Shown here piece after piece: positions 1 to 8,652 of a stretch of DNA of 64,000 nucleotides (positions are counted from its first letter, which is position 1; the number at the start of each line of letters is the position of its first letter). Made by a program: the position numbers and the translations under genes. Location: positions 186,001-250,000 of the forward strand of contig JAFQXE010000045.1 in the NCBI GenBank assembly GCA_017407125.1, given 5' to 3'. Under the pieces are notes generated by a model that was not told where the DNA came from, made no database searches, and saw nothing but the letters and a program-made list of their open reading frames with translations. The stretch comes from Thermoguttaceae bacterium. Lineage in GTDB: Bacteria; Planctomycetota; Planctomycetia; Pirellulales; Thermoguttaceae.

Positions 1-1595
1 GATGGAAGAATTTTTTGATTTGCGCTAGTTATAATCTTCCGCAGCGTTTTTTTCACGTTGGCTACAAATAACTTCCAATCGTCTATGATTTTTTCATCTG
101 GAGCTACAAGCAATTTGTTCTTATAAACCAATAGAATTTGATCTTTTGTCGTGTCATATCGCTGAGCACAATGTTCCATAAGGAACTCAAGCGCTTCCAG
201 AATGGTATTGCAGTCGGATCGTTCCGAAAGGTATTCCGCCCTCCATATTGGTTGTCCCGTTGCGAATGAAACTCCCTTTTGTCGGATTCGTCCAACAACA
301 GAACGTTTCCAATCTGTTATAGCGAACTCGCGTCCACGGCTTATTGGTTCAACATAAACCGAACATGCTTCAGAGCGCTTCCTTTTTTTGATATGTTTTT
401 TATTGTATTGCTCTATGTCCGGCTGAATGTTGTAGACAAGAGCTTCTGCTGAGCTTTCCCCATCCTGTTGTGATGTCGTCGGACTTTGTTCCGCTAGATC
501 ATGTTTCTGTGCAGGAGTGGAAACGGGCATAGAACTATTGTTTGCTGCTACACGCTTTTGCGAAGAATCTGATGTAGTATATTGAGCGCTGTTTTTGGGC
601 GCTAGGTTTGGGACTGTTGTACTTGCTACTTCAAATGGAGATTCTATTCTTGGGACTGGCGCATTTTTAACTACGGAACTCAATATTCCAACATTACCGT
701 CAAATGCCGGTAGAAGATTCAGTTCTCTATCGCTGCGCGTGCGCGGATCGACACCGGTTATTCCAAAATCAATCTTTGCAATATCCTCGTCTTTCCAAAT
801 TTCCAATATGGTGCAACGACAGTTCCACCCATTGGGTGGAAGATAGCGATTCCAAAAATTATCCTCTTTCGGCAATCGCACACCCTCAAGCAAACGATGC
901 TCCGGTCGTACCCGTTTGTCATGCGCGGTAACATACTCGAATCCCCATATATATGGCGCCGTTTCTGGGTCGTTTGCTTCGTTCAATCGACCGGCATTAT
1001 AAGCAACGGCGCTTTGTGTCCGGAATAACGTCTCCGCCAACCTCGGCGCGGCTGTGGGATCGATTCCTGCCCCTAACAGTATGTTTGTGATTTCCTTTTT
1101 ACCCCCCCGAACGTGAACTCCTTGTTCTTGCAAGTCTTCAATCGTTTTTTGAATTGTGTCAACAATCTCCTGAGTCAGTCCGTTGACAAGTTCGGCATTC
1201 TGTCGCTGGATAGCCGAATGCGCCGAGGTCGGGTCGATCCCACTAACACGCTGCAGATATTCGCTGGTGCCTTTTGCCTGCTCAATTCCCGAATCGCTTA
1301 AAGAAAAGCGAATAGGCATGATTTCTTTAACAGGCTCGTCTATAACCTTTTCAGCCGCCAACTGCCCGCGTCGCCCGCCCTTAAGAACGGCAACCTCCGT
1401 GTTGGCGTTCAAAAGAGCGAGCAGTTGATTTTGACATACCCTTTCTATCTCACCTGTATTGCCCGTTTTGATAGCTGTTAAGGTCAAATCCTGCAACAAC
1501 GAGATGAGCTTTTTTAATGGCAACTTGGTAGGCAACGCAATCGCCGTCAAGTCGCGCGTAACGGCTTTCTGGGCGGCTATTTTATCTTTTCGCAT
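1..1595 (-). CDS. Mu gpF-like minor head morphogenesis protein (3' end cut by window edge)
   Basis: I translated this open frame by hand; it starts at 1595 and runs off the left edge, so the C-terminus is missing. About residues 225-262 carry the hallmark of the SPP1 gp7/Mu gpF head morphogenesis family: RPEHRLLEG, then W, then PPNGWNCRC. Family members sit inside the capsid near the portal and act early in head assembly. The region before it is helical and contains RTQSAVAYNAGR, also typical of the family. The start overlaps the region just after the preceding gene's stop, with no clear ribosome binding site, so translation may be coupled. It lies some 13 kb from the portal gene, which is unusual. 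The C-terminal 250+ residues are unassigned. Confidence 0.8.
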   Translation of the reverse strand, partial: MRKDKIAAQKAVTRDLTAIALPTKLPLKKLISLLQDLTLTAIKTGNTGEIERVCQNQLLALLNANTEVAVLKGGRRGQLAAEKVIDEPVKEIMPIRFSLSDSGIEQAKGTSEYLQRVSGIDPTSAHSAIQRQNAELVNGLTQEIVDTIQKTIEDLQEQGVHVRGGKKEITNILLGAGIDPTAAPRLAETLFRTQSAVAYNAGRLNEANDPETAPYIWGFEYVTAHDKRVRPEHRLLEGVRLPKEDNFWNRYLPPNGWNCRCTILEIWKDEDIAKIDFGITGVDPRTRSDRELNLLPAFDGNVGILSSVVKNAPVPRIESPFEVASTTVPNLAPKNSAQYTTSDSSQKRVAANNSSMPVSTPAQKHDLAEQSPTTSQQDGESSAEALVYNIQPDIEQYNKKHIKKRKRSEACSVYVEPISRGREFAITDWKRSVVGRIRQKGVSFATGQPIWRAEYLSERSDCNTILEALEFLMEHCAQRYDTTKDQILLVYKNKLLVAPDEKIIDDWKLFVANVKKTLRKIITSANQKILP

Positions 1596-1604
1596 GATTA
1601 TAGG

Positions 1605-2087
1605 CTATGGGTGGAATCGCCCGTAGAACGGGTCGTCCTGCGAACAGAAAAACGGTCTCTGGCTGTTTTTACTGTTCGACGAATCTTCGTAAGGAACAAC
1701 GGTCGGAGCCGCCTGAGTACGCTCTCCTTTTAAGATGATTTCGCCACGACGAATCTTTCCAAGATATTCATCTACTTGTGTGCGAACCATTGACATTTTG
1801 TCCGCAGCAGAATCGCCGTCGATCATTTCTCGCGCATCATACAAATGCAGGGCTGCGATCTGCGCAATGAGTCTACGGATCGAGCTATCAATGATTACGT
1901 TATGATAGTTCCGTCCCCGCAATACTGTCTCAATATATGAAGATGCGGTCTGAATTGCAAAGTTGATTCTCTGTTGTATCTTGAAAGCGTCATCATCACC
2001 GTCCAAGTCCGCCCAGCGATTGATATTCGCTTTCCCAAATATCAACTCGAGCATATCTCGATTAACATAAATTCTTTCTTCGCTCAT
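1605..2087 (-). CDS. Mu gp36-like (DUF1320-type) head-tail connector candidate
   Basis: 160 residues. The middle part (about 45-115) has the pattern of DUF1320/Mu gp36-like proteins: helices with AIQTASSYIETVLRG, then IAALHLYDAR and a short charged C-terminal stretch. These proteins lie between head and tail genes and are probable neck or connector components. The gene overlaps the upstream gene by ATGA at 2084-2087 and directly precedes the gpF-like head gene, which supports a virion-assembly role. The assignment is by pattern, without an alignment. Confidence 0.5.
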   Translation of the reverse strand: MSEERIYVNRDMLELIFGKANINRWADLDGDDDAFKIQQRINFAIQTASSYIETVLRGRNYHNVIIDSSIRRLIAQIAALHLYDAREMIDGDSAADKMSMVRTQVDEYLGKIRRGEIILKGERTQAAPTVVPYEDSSNSKNSQRPFFCSQDDPFYGRFHP

Positions 2088-2485
2088 ATCGCTTTTACTT
2101 GAAATACCAAAGGAGAACAGATGTCGTTCAGATTACTGGCGACTGTAAATGTGATAATGACTTTATAAAAATGCCCCGCTGATTTAAACGGGCTTTCATC
2201 AACCGGCGGAATCCACTCAAAATTCCGGGTATATGTTTTCCCGGCATAAGTCTTTTCTGTAGGCTGAAACATTACAGAACGAACGGCAAGTGTCTTATTA
2301 TCATATCCTTCAACCTTCGACGCTTTTGCGCCGTTGAATTGACCGAGGTCATAAACGGTTACAGCAATCGCGGAAATGTCGTAGGGTGTAAAACTCGTAC
2401 CATCCAGTTTCCGCAAATTAGCAGTAAAAGCAGCTGTCGCTCCCGCCACAACTTGTCCTGTAGTAATGTTAGTTTGTGTACTCAT
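2084..2485 (-). CDS. Hypothetical structural protein, beta-rich
   Basis: 133 residues, rich in T, V and aromatic residues, with alternating hydrophobic strands and no signal peptide or membrane segment. The layout (lead segment, a strand-rich core with VTVYDLGQF, closing PLVFQVKAI) resembles small baseplate or neck accessory proteins, but I do not recognise a family. It is translationally coupled on both sides by 4-bp overlaps, inside the late structural block between fibre genes and gp36/gpF genes. Confidence 0.55.
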   Translation of the reverse strand: MSTQTNITTGQVVAGATAAFTANLRKLDGTSFTPYDISAIAVTVYDLGQFNGAKASKVEGYDNKTLAVRSVMFQPTEKTYAGKTYTRNFEWIPPVDESPFKSAGHFYKVIITFTVASNLNDICSPLVFQVKAI

Positions 2486-2565
2486 GAGAATATTAATGCT
2501 TGAGGGTCTAGTCCGGTTACAATGGACGCACTATGCGGATTTACAAATATATTTGAGTCGTTCAT
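2482..2565 (-). CDS. 27-residue micro-ORF coupled on both sides
   Basis: A tiny frame, ATG at 2565 to TGA at 2482-2484, encoding 27 residues starting MNDSNIFVNP. Its ATG overlaps the stop of the upstream gene (ATGA at 2562-2565) and its stop overlaps the ATG of the downstream gene (ATGA at 2482-2485). It fills the gap exactly, as real coupled genes do throughout this operon. The function is unknown; it may only carry ribosomes to the next gene. Confidence 0.55.
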   Translation of the reverse strand: MNDSNIFVNPHSASIVTGLDPQALIFS

Positions 2566-3014
2566 GGTCTGTTTGGTTCAATAATATCAGCAAGTATTGC
2601 TCCACCCGATCCGTTGGCGATCATTGCCGCCTGTTCTGGATCAATCGTTACCGTATCATGTTTTGGATCGAACGTACTGAAGCCGGTTGCCGTCTTCCAA
2701 TGCGCGTCTCCATACGCTTTCAGGGCTTCAAAATCAACAGTTGCCGTTCCACTTTGAATCTGCTCAGGCGACCATTGTTTCACGATAAGTTGCGCGCCCG
2801 GACACGTTATTTCAATCAATGCAAATTGGTCAACCTCCAACAACGTCTCTTCAACTGCGATTAAATAATATCCAGCCGAAAACTCTGTCGGAGTTGCATT
2901 GACAGTTACGAACTCGGCTCCGTCTTTACTGATTCTTACGGTTATGTTATCTGCCTGCTCCGTCAAAAACGTTCCATCGATTGACGAAAATAGCATAAAT
3001 GGAATCGCTTTCAT
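2562..3014 (-). CDS. Putative baseplate/fibre accessory protein
   Basis: 150 residues. The N-terminal half reads as a beta-sandwich (DNITVRISKDGAEF, then a GYYLIAVEE strand), like the short Ig-like or BppU-type N-terminal domains of receptor-binding accessory proteins. The C-terminal part has a trimer-like QSGTATVDFEALK segment. It overlaps the glycosyltransferase upstream by 4 bp. A structural role in the fibre cassette is inferred from context; no family is firmly recognised. Confidence 0.5.
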   Translation of the reverse strand: MKAIPFMLFSSIDGTFLTEQADNITVRISKDGAEFVTVNATPTEFSAGYYLIAVEETLLEVDQFALIEITCPGAQLIVKQWSPEQIQSGTATVDFEALKAYGDAHWKTATGFSTFDPKHDTVTIDPEQAAMIANGSGGAILADIIEPNRP

Positions 3015-4426
3015 TTTATTCTATCCTTTTTTGCGTTTAATGTTAGCCCAACCCAACTCTTCAACATAAGGTTATCCTGAGTATGGAGTGGATAAAAAAC
3101 TAAACTTTCTGGATTTGCATAGGAAGCCCATATCGAAAACGTCGAATTCGCAATGAACTTATACTTGCACTCCGCAAGTTTGTAAAAGTCGTTGACAGGG
3201 TCGCCAGTTACGATTTCTGCGTTCGGAAACAAAGCTTTTATATCCTCCGGAATTGTATCGTCATAAAAATCGGCGACAATCCGTATCGGCTTATTTAACA
3301 GTTTACACTTGCTGGCGACCTTATCGTAGTAATCTGTTTTACACAAGTCCCTCGCCCACGTCATATTTTCCCACTGCAAATAATCTCCACGGCGGAAATT
3401 AACGGCAATGATATCCTTTGTTTCTATCGGTCGAAATTTAATATATTTCCGCAGCGCTGGAAAGAAGCTGTTTCTATTTACGAAACCGCCTCCCAACGCT
3501 TGCATAAAAAATTCAGACTCACGTCGGCAAAAATGGTGCGTTCCGATTTCTTTTTGAATCAGGGTTTCTCCACACTCTTTTTCGGCGAAATCTCTCGTCG
3601 GCTGACCGTGAACAACCTTGTCGATGAAGTTTACCTTTACTCCCATTTCACGTAGCAAACGCCCGTAAGAAATAAAATAAAGATTGTTCCCTATGCCACC
3701 CTTGAGTGCAATATCAACTGTGAAGTCGCTCAAAGGTCGTTTAACATACTGAAGATAATCGGTCGGTTTTCCAATGACAATATTTCCGTGTAAGTCTTTA
3801 TAAGGAAATTCTGACGTGATTCCCCACCGGCGAATCTTATGCCGCAGGATATAAGAGTATCCTGAAAGCTGTCCTGCAAACATACCGACCGGCGAATACG
3901 CCGGATATTTTTTAAACAGCTTGGATATAACTTTGTCCCCGGCATCTTCCGACCACGGAATATCCTCTAGGATTTTCTTTACTTCCGGCACGACGGACGA
4001 ACGAATCAAAACACACTCATTTCCGAGTATTCCATACGTTCTCAATACGCCGGGTTTTATTTCTTCCGGTTGCCTGTAGTGGTATCCTCCGAAAAATATG
4101 AATCCCCAATCGTCTGGAACTCTATCCATAAATTGAGGGTACATTTCATCAAACAATGCGGAGAAGATAACATCGTCTTCCATAAGCAGCATATCGCTGT
4201 CTGGGGCAATTTCCATGTGATGCGCACAAAGTCGAATCTTACTTAAGTTGCATCTCCACGTCCCCTGTCGGCATTTTTTGTACACAGAGAATTGTGGTAT
4301 GGTTATTGGCTCGTTTCTCTCAACTCCGTAGAACACTTCCGGCTCCGGGAGACTGCTGGGATAACCAGCAATCTTCCCATTTTGCAGTCGGTTGCTCTCT
4401 TTGAGCGTTATTACATACGCTTTCAT
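3011..4426 (-). CDS. Two-domain glycosyltransferase: GT25-like + GT11 (alpha-1,2-fucosyltransferase-like)
   Basis: 471 residues. Residues 1 to about 230 look like glycosyltransferase family 25 (LPS-type): MKAYVITLKESNR at the start, a WRCNLSKIRLCAHH segment and an acidic LLMEDDV motif (EDD at 83-85) typical of the metal-binding site. From about 235 the protein matches family GT11: GGIGNNLYFISYGR, then VNFRRGDYLQW and a C-terminal ANSTFSIWASY, the three classical GT11 blocks. The gene lies inside the tail-fibre cassette, overlapping the next gene by 4 bp and following the fibre chaperone. It could glycosylate a virion protein or modify the host envelope. The fusion is seen directly; donor and acceptor sugars are unknown. 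Confidence 0.8.
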   Translation of the reverse strand: MKAYVITLKESNRLQNGKIAGYPSSLPEPEVFYGVERNEPITIPQFSVYKKCRQGTWRCNLSKIRLCAHHMEIAPDSDMLLMEDDVIFSALFDEMYPQFMDRVPDDWGFIFFGGYHYRQPEEIKPGVLRTYGILGNECVLIRSSVVPEVKKILEDIPWSEDAGDKVISKLFKKYPAYSPVGMFAGQLSGYSYILRHKIRRWGITSEFPYKDLHGNIVIGKPTDYLQYVKRPLSDFTVDIALKGGIGNNLYFISYGRLLREMGVKVNFIDKVVHGQPTRDFAEKECGETLIQKEIGTHHFCRRESEFFMQALGGGFVNRNSFFPALRKYIKFRPIETKDIIAVNFRRGDYLQWENMTWARDLCKTDYYDKVASKCKLLNKPIRIVADFYDDTIPEDIKALFPNAEIVTGDPVNDFYKLAECKYKFIANSTFSIWASYANPESLVFYPLHTQDNLMLKSWVGLTLNAKKDRIK

Positions 4427-4995
4427 TATGCGTCCTCTAACAATTTAATTTGAGCATTCAGTTCAGCAATGCGGCTGTTGACCTGACGAGTATATTCCGC
4501 AAACGTCATGGAAATTGTGGCGTATAACTGCAAAAATTCCTCATACGTAAACGACCGAGATGTCCCATCGTCCGAAGCAATATCGCACGGGAACATCTCT
4601 GTCATTTGATTCAGGTTAATCATCGCATTGTAAAATTCAAAAACCCAACGGGGGATATATCCCTTGCCGTCATACTGGACGGAGCCGTTGTTCTTGTAAT
4701 TGTCGCTATCGGCGTTCAATCGTGCAATTTCCTGTTTGCATTTTGCAATTATCATTCTCGGAGGGATATTCTGCACTTCCCATACGTCTTTAATGACACC
4801 ATTCTCAATGGTGTAACTATGTGAATATGTTTTGTTCTCATCCTCCAATGCCGGTGGCGACGATTCCTCGTATGGACAACCAATGCCAAGTTTGTCCAAC
4901 AGCTCATCTGACGGGTTGAAAACTGTTCGTCCTTCGACTTCTACTAAACGCACCGCTTCTTTTTGCTTCGTCTTCATGTTAAGAGTGTATCTCAT
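4426..4995 (-). CDS. Tail fibre assembly chaperone-like protein (DUF4376-like C-terminus)
   Basis: 189 residues. The N-terminal part describes a fibre-tip-like segment, and the C-terminal helical part (FTYEEFLQLYATISMTFAEY, then a coiled region ending QIKLLEDA) resembles the helical C-terminal domain found in many tail-fibre assembly proteins. It sits directly after the fibre gene ending at 5010 and shares a base with the glycosyltransferase start at 4426. Its role as a fibre chaperone is inferred from position and helix pattern. Confidence 0.5.
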   Translation of the reverse strand: MRYTLNMKTKQKEAVRLVEVEGRTVFNPSDELLDKLGIGCPYEESSPPALEDENKTYSHSYTIENGVIKDVWEVQNIPPRMIIAKCKQEIARLNADSDNYKNNGSVQYDGKGYIPRWVFEFYNAMINLNQMTEMFPCDIASDDGTSRSFTYEEFLQLYATISMTFAEYTRQVNSRIAELNAQIKLLEDA

Positions 4996-5009
4996 TTTCT
5001 CCTCCCAAT

Positions 5010-6365
5010 CTAACTCCCGTAACCATAACCATTGCCATAATAACCGTATCCGGAACCATAGCCATAATAACCGTATCCGGAACCATAGCCACCACTTTCA
5101 TTGTGTGGTTCTTCAACTCCTTTTCCTAGAATTGTGTACCGAACTCCCAATTGCACAAACTCCCAATCGTCGCGCATCCACATGCAAACGATTTTTCCGT
5201 TGTCATATCTTATATCTCCATTATAAAAAGGAGATCCCCAAACGCTCCCGCTTCCTTCCGTTACAAGATAGTCCATCAACGGTTGTCGTGCACATTTATA
5301 AGTTCCTGTATAACAGCTGTTTTTGCTCGCATACTGGATACATTGAATCTCCATCACCAAAGCCGTATATGCTCCAACTTTTATAATTTCGTATGATTGG
5401 TATGCTCTTGGTTTCCTGATGCAAATTCCTTTAAAACCTGTATGCCCAAATACCGGCTCGTCAGAATCGAGTAAAGTTTCTCCGTTGCCGTTCATCACAA
5501 CATTGTGAATCATCGCCTGCCCGATGTCGGAACTATATCCAGTACCTGCATAGACTCCGTATATTGGGTCGCCCTCTCTAGTTTGAGTTATTTTATCCCC
5601 GAAGATGTATGTCGATTCTCCTTCGGCGACGTTGTTCATTCCGAAAACGGCGCTAGTGTTCCCATTGATAGTATTGCCATAACCGAAGACCGCGCATCCA
5701 GATCCAATGCAAGTATTATTGCTTCCGGCTCCAAACGATTGTCCTCCGGATATCACATGAGAAGCGTCGTCTCTGTACATTTGCAAGTCAACCGCACCAT
5801 AACCTCTCGAACTTCCTTCAACGTATCCGGGATCAAGAGTAAATTCTGTCGAAGGTACAATGGCATTTCCTAACCTCTTTGTACCTGCATTTCCACTTCC
5901 ACCAGCTGCCGAAATGACTCCGGACTCGTTGATGTTAATAGTAGTTCCGTCAACCTTTACACTTCCCTGCTGGGTGGTTGACGCTTTTGGAACAGAAAGT
6001 AAACCAGTATTTGTTACTGACAGAGTTGCTCCGTCAACCATAACGCCACCAACCGTGCTGGTAGTTGCCTTTGGCAACGTGTACCCGTTTAGCACTTTCC
6101 ATTGCAGTATTGATCCGTTGCGCCCTCCATACGTTGCCTGCAAAAGCTGGTATGTATCGGTCGCAAAATATATCTTGTTGGTCAACGGGGTAATCAGATT
6201 AGTGATTTCTGAGTACGTTCCTGTAATCACATCTGACAGCTTGATTCGCTGCTGTCCCACGTCGACGTATGCATCTCCCGTGTCAGTCGTGACTATCAAA
6301 CTCCCGGCATCTACCGCCGGGAGGTTTGACTTCACGCTCATCTTGGGTTTTACTACTTCGCCCAT
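5010..6365 (-). CDS. Tail fibre / adhesin with beta-roll body and Gly-Tyr-rich tip
   Basis: 451 residues. The N-terminus (KMSVKSNLPAV) looks like a fibre attachment module. It is followed by repeated TTSTVGGVMVDG and STTQQGSVKVDG segments and a series of turns rich in G, N and S (GGQSFGAGSNNTCIGSG, FGYGNTINGN), resembling left-handed beta-roll adhesin heads. The last ~25 residues are almost only Gly, Tyr and Ser, formed by a 9-residue repeat. Glycine-rich tips are known receptor-binding loops in T-even gp38 adhesins; the parallel is an inference. This is the best host-recognition candidate in the window. Confidence 0.7.
   Translation of the reverse strand: MGEVVKPKMSVKSNLPAVDAGSLIVTTDTGDAYVDVGQQRIKLSDVITGTYSEITNLITPLTNKIYFATDTYQLLQATYGGRNGSILQWKVLNGYTLPKATTSTVGGVMVDGATLSVTNTGLLSVPKASTTQQGSVKVDGTTININESGVISAAGGSGNAGTKRLGNAIVPSTEFTLDPGYVEGSSRGYGAVDLQMYRDDASHVISGGQSFGAGSNNTCIGSGCAVFGYGNTINGNTSAVFGMNNVAEGESTYIFGDKITQTREGDPIYGVYAGTGYSSDIGQAMIHNVVMNGNGETLLDSDEPVFGHTGFKGICIRKPRAYQSYEIIKVGAYTALVMEIQCIQYASKNSCYTGTYKCARQPLMDYLVTEGSGSVWGSPFYNGDIRYDNGKIVCMWMRDDWEFVQLGVRYTILGKGVEEPHNESGGYGSGYGYYGYGSGYGYYGNGYGYGS
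5036..5092 (-). repeat. 27-bp tandem repeat coding the Gly-Tyr fibre tip
   Basis: The segment around TAACCGTATCCGGAACCATA occurs twice with a 27-bp period (start points 5041 and 5068), with a third degenerate piece toward the stop codon. It encodes nine residues (GSGYGYYGY type) in frame, so copy-number change would lengthen or shorten the fibre tip without a frameshift. Confidence 0.85.
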
Positions 6366-6426
6366 GATTTCGCCTTGTTTAAACTTTCGTATTCTGAATT
6401 ACATTCCAAATCTGTCCCGATTCCAA

Positions 6427-7224
6427 TTAGTCGCCGGATTCTCCAACGGACTCCCATTCCATCTTGTTCGTCAAGTCGTTGTAATCTCCAGTCGTCGCAA
6501 CCGTAGCCAGCGTCGCTGCGTCGGCTTTCGCCGCCAATGCGTTATAAATCGCTCCGCCGGTAACAGGGTTCGCTCCGTTTTCGGTAATTGCGTTGTCGAC
6601 AGTAACCGGGTTGACCGCCGCACTAATGCGAATCCAGTCAGTAACCGTACTATAGGTTCCATTCAGGATATAGCAGCCGTCGTTCGCGCCGTCGCCGTTG
6701 ACAATGGCGTAGTCGCCCTTTTCTGCAGTTGTCAAAGTTGTCAGTGCATTCTTGGTCGAAACCGTGCCAGCGTATTCCGTAATGGAAAGGGCAGGCATAA
6801 CGGAGTTGACAAGTTTTCCTCCACTGTCCAATACCGGGACATTGCCTTCGCTAGTACCGGTTTTCGGCAAAGCGTCGATTGCATCGTAGACGGCTTTGGC
6901 TGTCGGAACCTGACTATCTGTTGATGCATTCGACAATGCTGTTGTTACCGGCAATGCGATGGTTGCCCACGTCGAACCACTCCACGTTCGTGCCTCATAC
7001 GTCGCTGCTTTCACGTAGAGAGTCCCTTGTTCCTGATTCTGTTCAGGGAATTCTTCGACAACCTTAAACGGAGCGCCATAGACCTCTGCCGTATTGGTTC
7101 CGGTTGCTCGGTAAATCGTTCTGGAATCGCTGATGTAATACAGTGCTCCGGCGATTAAATTTCCACCAGCTTTTTTGACATCAAACTGGCTTTGAGTTCC
7201 TGTAAAAAATCTTACTGCTGCCAT
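6427..7224 (-). CDS. Tail fibre/collar structural protein
   Basis: 265 residues, starting MAAVRFFTGTQSQF, with a short domain (YYISDSRTIYRATGTN) common at the start of phage fibre proteins. It then has small repeats rich in A, T and V, including TDSQVPTAKAVYDAIDAL, the TAKAVYDAI module seen in many tail fibre stalks, which recurs in weaker form near the C-terminus (NPVTGGAIYNALAAKA). It lies between the coiled-coil fibre and the Gly-Tyr fibre, so these three probably form one appendage. Confidence 0.65.
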   Translation of the reverse strand: MAAVRFFTGTQSQFDVKKAGGNLIAGALYYISDSRTIYRATGTNTAEVYGAPFKVVEEFPEQNQEQGTLYVKAATYEARTWSGSTWATIALPVTTALSNASTDSQVPTAKAVYDAIDALPKTGTSEGNVPVLDSGGKLVNSVMPALSITEYAGTVSTKNALTTLTTAEKGDYAIVNGDGANDGCYILNGTYSTVTDWIRISAAVNPVTVDNAITENGANPVTGGAIYNALAAKADAATLATVATTGDYNDLTNKMEWESVGESGD

Positions 7225-7239
7225 TGGTAATTTTCCTCC

Positions 7240-8436
7240 TTATAAGCTTTCCCAATTTCCAACAATCGTATTATCACCATGCGTTTCACTCTGGTTGTCA
7301 GATGGAGTCGTGTTTCCGGTATCCCCCGTATTGCCATTTGCGCTGGCACTGAGGTGTTCCCAGTTCCCGATAGTATCTCCCCCCTGAGTTCCGCCAAAGA
7401 TTGACGCCACATCACTAATTATTTGCTCTGAGCGGTCAGCTCTGCTTTCTAAACTGGAAAGCCTGCCGTTGATTTCGGCATGTTCGTTTCCGGCGTTGGT
7501 AACCGCCACGTTGACCTTGTTTGTTATTTCTTCAGACATTTCTTCCTTTGCCTCTCCCACCGCCGTTTCGATAGCGGAGTTCATTGTTTCCGTGATATTT
7601 CCTATAGCCGTTTCTATGGCGGTATTGGTATGTTCCGTCATGGCTTCCTGCGATGCCGAAATAGCGTCCGATATGGCGGTTTCAATATTTGTGGCGCATT
7701 CACTCTTTGCCGCATCTATGGCTGCCGACATACTTTCGTTGCACTCTTCTTTCGCGCTTGAAATAGCTTCACTTATGGAGGTGTTGACCGTTTCCAGCAC
7801 TTCCGTTTTCGCCGTGCTGATTGCCGTATTGGTCTGCTCCGAGATTGTTTCCTTCGCCGCTTCAATGGCGTTGTTAACCGTGTTGCTGACGGTTTCCTGC
7901 TGTTGCTCAAGTATGGTTTCAATCCGGTTATCAACCGTTTCTTCAATCGACGCCCGCACTTCGCTCACGGCTCCGTTGACAGTTGTATTGATAGCGTCCT
8001 GCACGTCCACGATTGCCGTGTCGATTGCCTCGTCAATACGGGAACCTATGGCGTTGTTGACGGTTGTATTGATGCCTGACAATACTTCCTCTGTTACCTC
8101 CGACTTGGTCGTTTCCATTGCGGATTCGACAGCCGGTGCAACGGCAGCCTCCACGGCTGGCGCAAGTGATTCGTTCAGGGCGGAACTGACAGCGTCGTCA
8201 ATAGCGTCTCCAAACGCATCCTGAATGGCAGGCACCACCGCAGCATTGACTCGCTCTTCGATATTGGTTCCGATGACGTCATTGACAGCGGGAGCAACCG
8301 CAGCGAGTACAGCTTCGTTAACGACACTCTCTATTCCATCGAGCTTTCGCTTGTCCGCAGCGCTCATAAGTCCATCGCGATCCTGCGTTGCCGGATTAAT
8401 GATTTGTGTCGGTTTTGTTAGATCTGAGAATGCCAT
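7240..8436 (-). CDS. Long coiled-coil tail fibre shaft protein
   Basis: 398 residues. After a short N-terminal head (QIINPATQDRDGLMSAADKRKL, a motif frequent in phage fibres), residues ~40-330 form an almost uninterrupted Ala/Glu/Ile/Thr-rich coiled coil. In the second half the repeat alternates between 15 and 19 residues (NTAISTAK, NTSISEAI, SAAIDAAK, ETAISDAI, NTAIETAI, NSAIETAV), a pentadecad-like period rather than plain heptads. The C-terminal ~50 residues are Gly/Asn/Thr-rich with two short GNWE repeats. It probably forms a trimeric rod. Confidence 0.75.
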   Translation of the reverse strand: MAFSDLTKPTQIINPATQDRDGLMSAADKRKLDGIESVVNEAVLAAVAPAVNDVIGTNIEERVNAAVVPAIQDAFGDAIDDAVSSALNESLAPAVEAAVAPAVESAMETTKSEVTEEVLSGINTTVNNAIGSRIDEAIDTAIVDVQDAINTTVNGAVSEVRASIEETVDNRIETILEQQQETVSNTVNNAIEAAKETISEQTNTAISTAKTEVLETVNTSISEAISSAKEECNESMSAAIDAAKSECATNIETAISDAISASQEAMTEHTNTAIETAIGNITETMNSAIETAVGEAKEEMSEEITNKVNVAVTNAGNEHAEINGRLSSLESRADRSEQIISDVASIFGGTQGGDTIGNWEHLSASANGNTGDTGNTTPSDNQSETHGDNTIVGNWESL

Positions 8437-8647
8437 TTTTAGTTGATCCTGCCAGTTCTTTTATCTCGTCGTGAATGTCATCCGTTTTTTTTTCCAGTGA
8501 ATCAAGCTTCTTGTCAAACTTGACCAGAAAAAAGTAAACCACCACCGCAACGATTGTCAGCGGAGTTACGCTTTCAATCCAGCTATTTGATACCTGTGCG
8601 CACATGAAGCATACCAGCCCCGTTGCACCGACGATAGCATTATCCAT
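8396..8647 (-). CDS. Small membrane protein, holin candidate
   Basis: 83 residues. A hydrophobic segment at about 27-42 (LTIVAVVVYFFLV), and a weaker one before it, is followed by a charged helix (KFDKKLDSLEKKTDDIHDEIKEL), the usual plan of small phage holins. It overlaps the start of the fibre shaft gene by 41 bp and lies near the peptidase and secreted-protein genes. The lysis role is inferred from topology and context. Confidence 0.5.
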   Translation of the reverse strand: MDNAIVGATGLVCFMCAQVSNSWIESVTPLTIVAVVVYFFLVKFDKKLDSLEKKTDDIHDEIKELAGSTKNGILRSNKTDTNH

Positions 8648-8652
8648 TTGTG

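Noticed and set aside
5860-6924. Plus-strand frame of 354 codons across two fibre genes
   Set aside because: It crosses the boundary of two well-supported minus-strand genes and shows no known domain.
7469-8224. Plus-strand frame of 251 codons opposite the fibre shaft
   Set aside because: Shadow of the Ala/Ser-rich repeat coding of the minus-strand gene.
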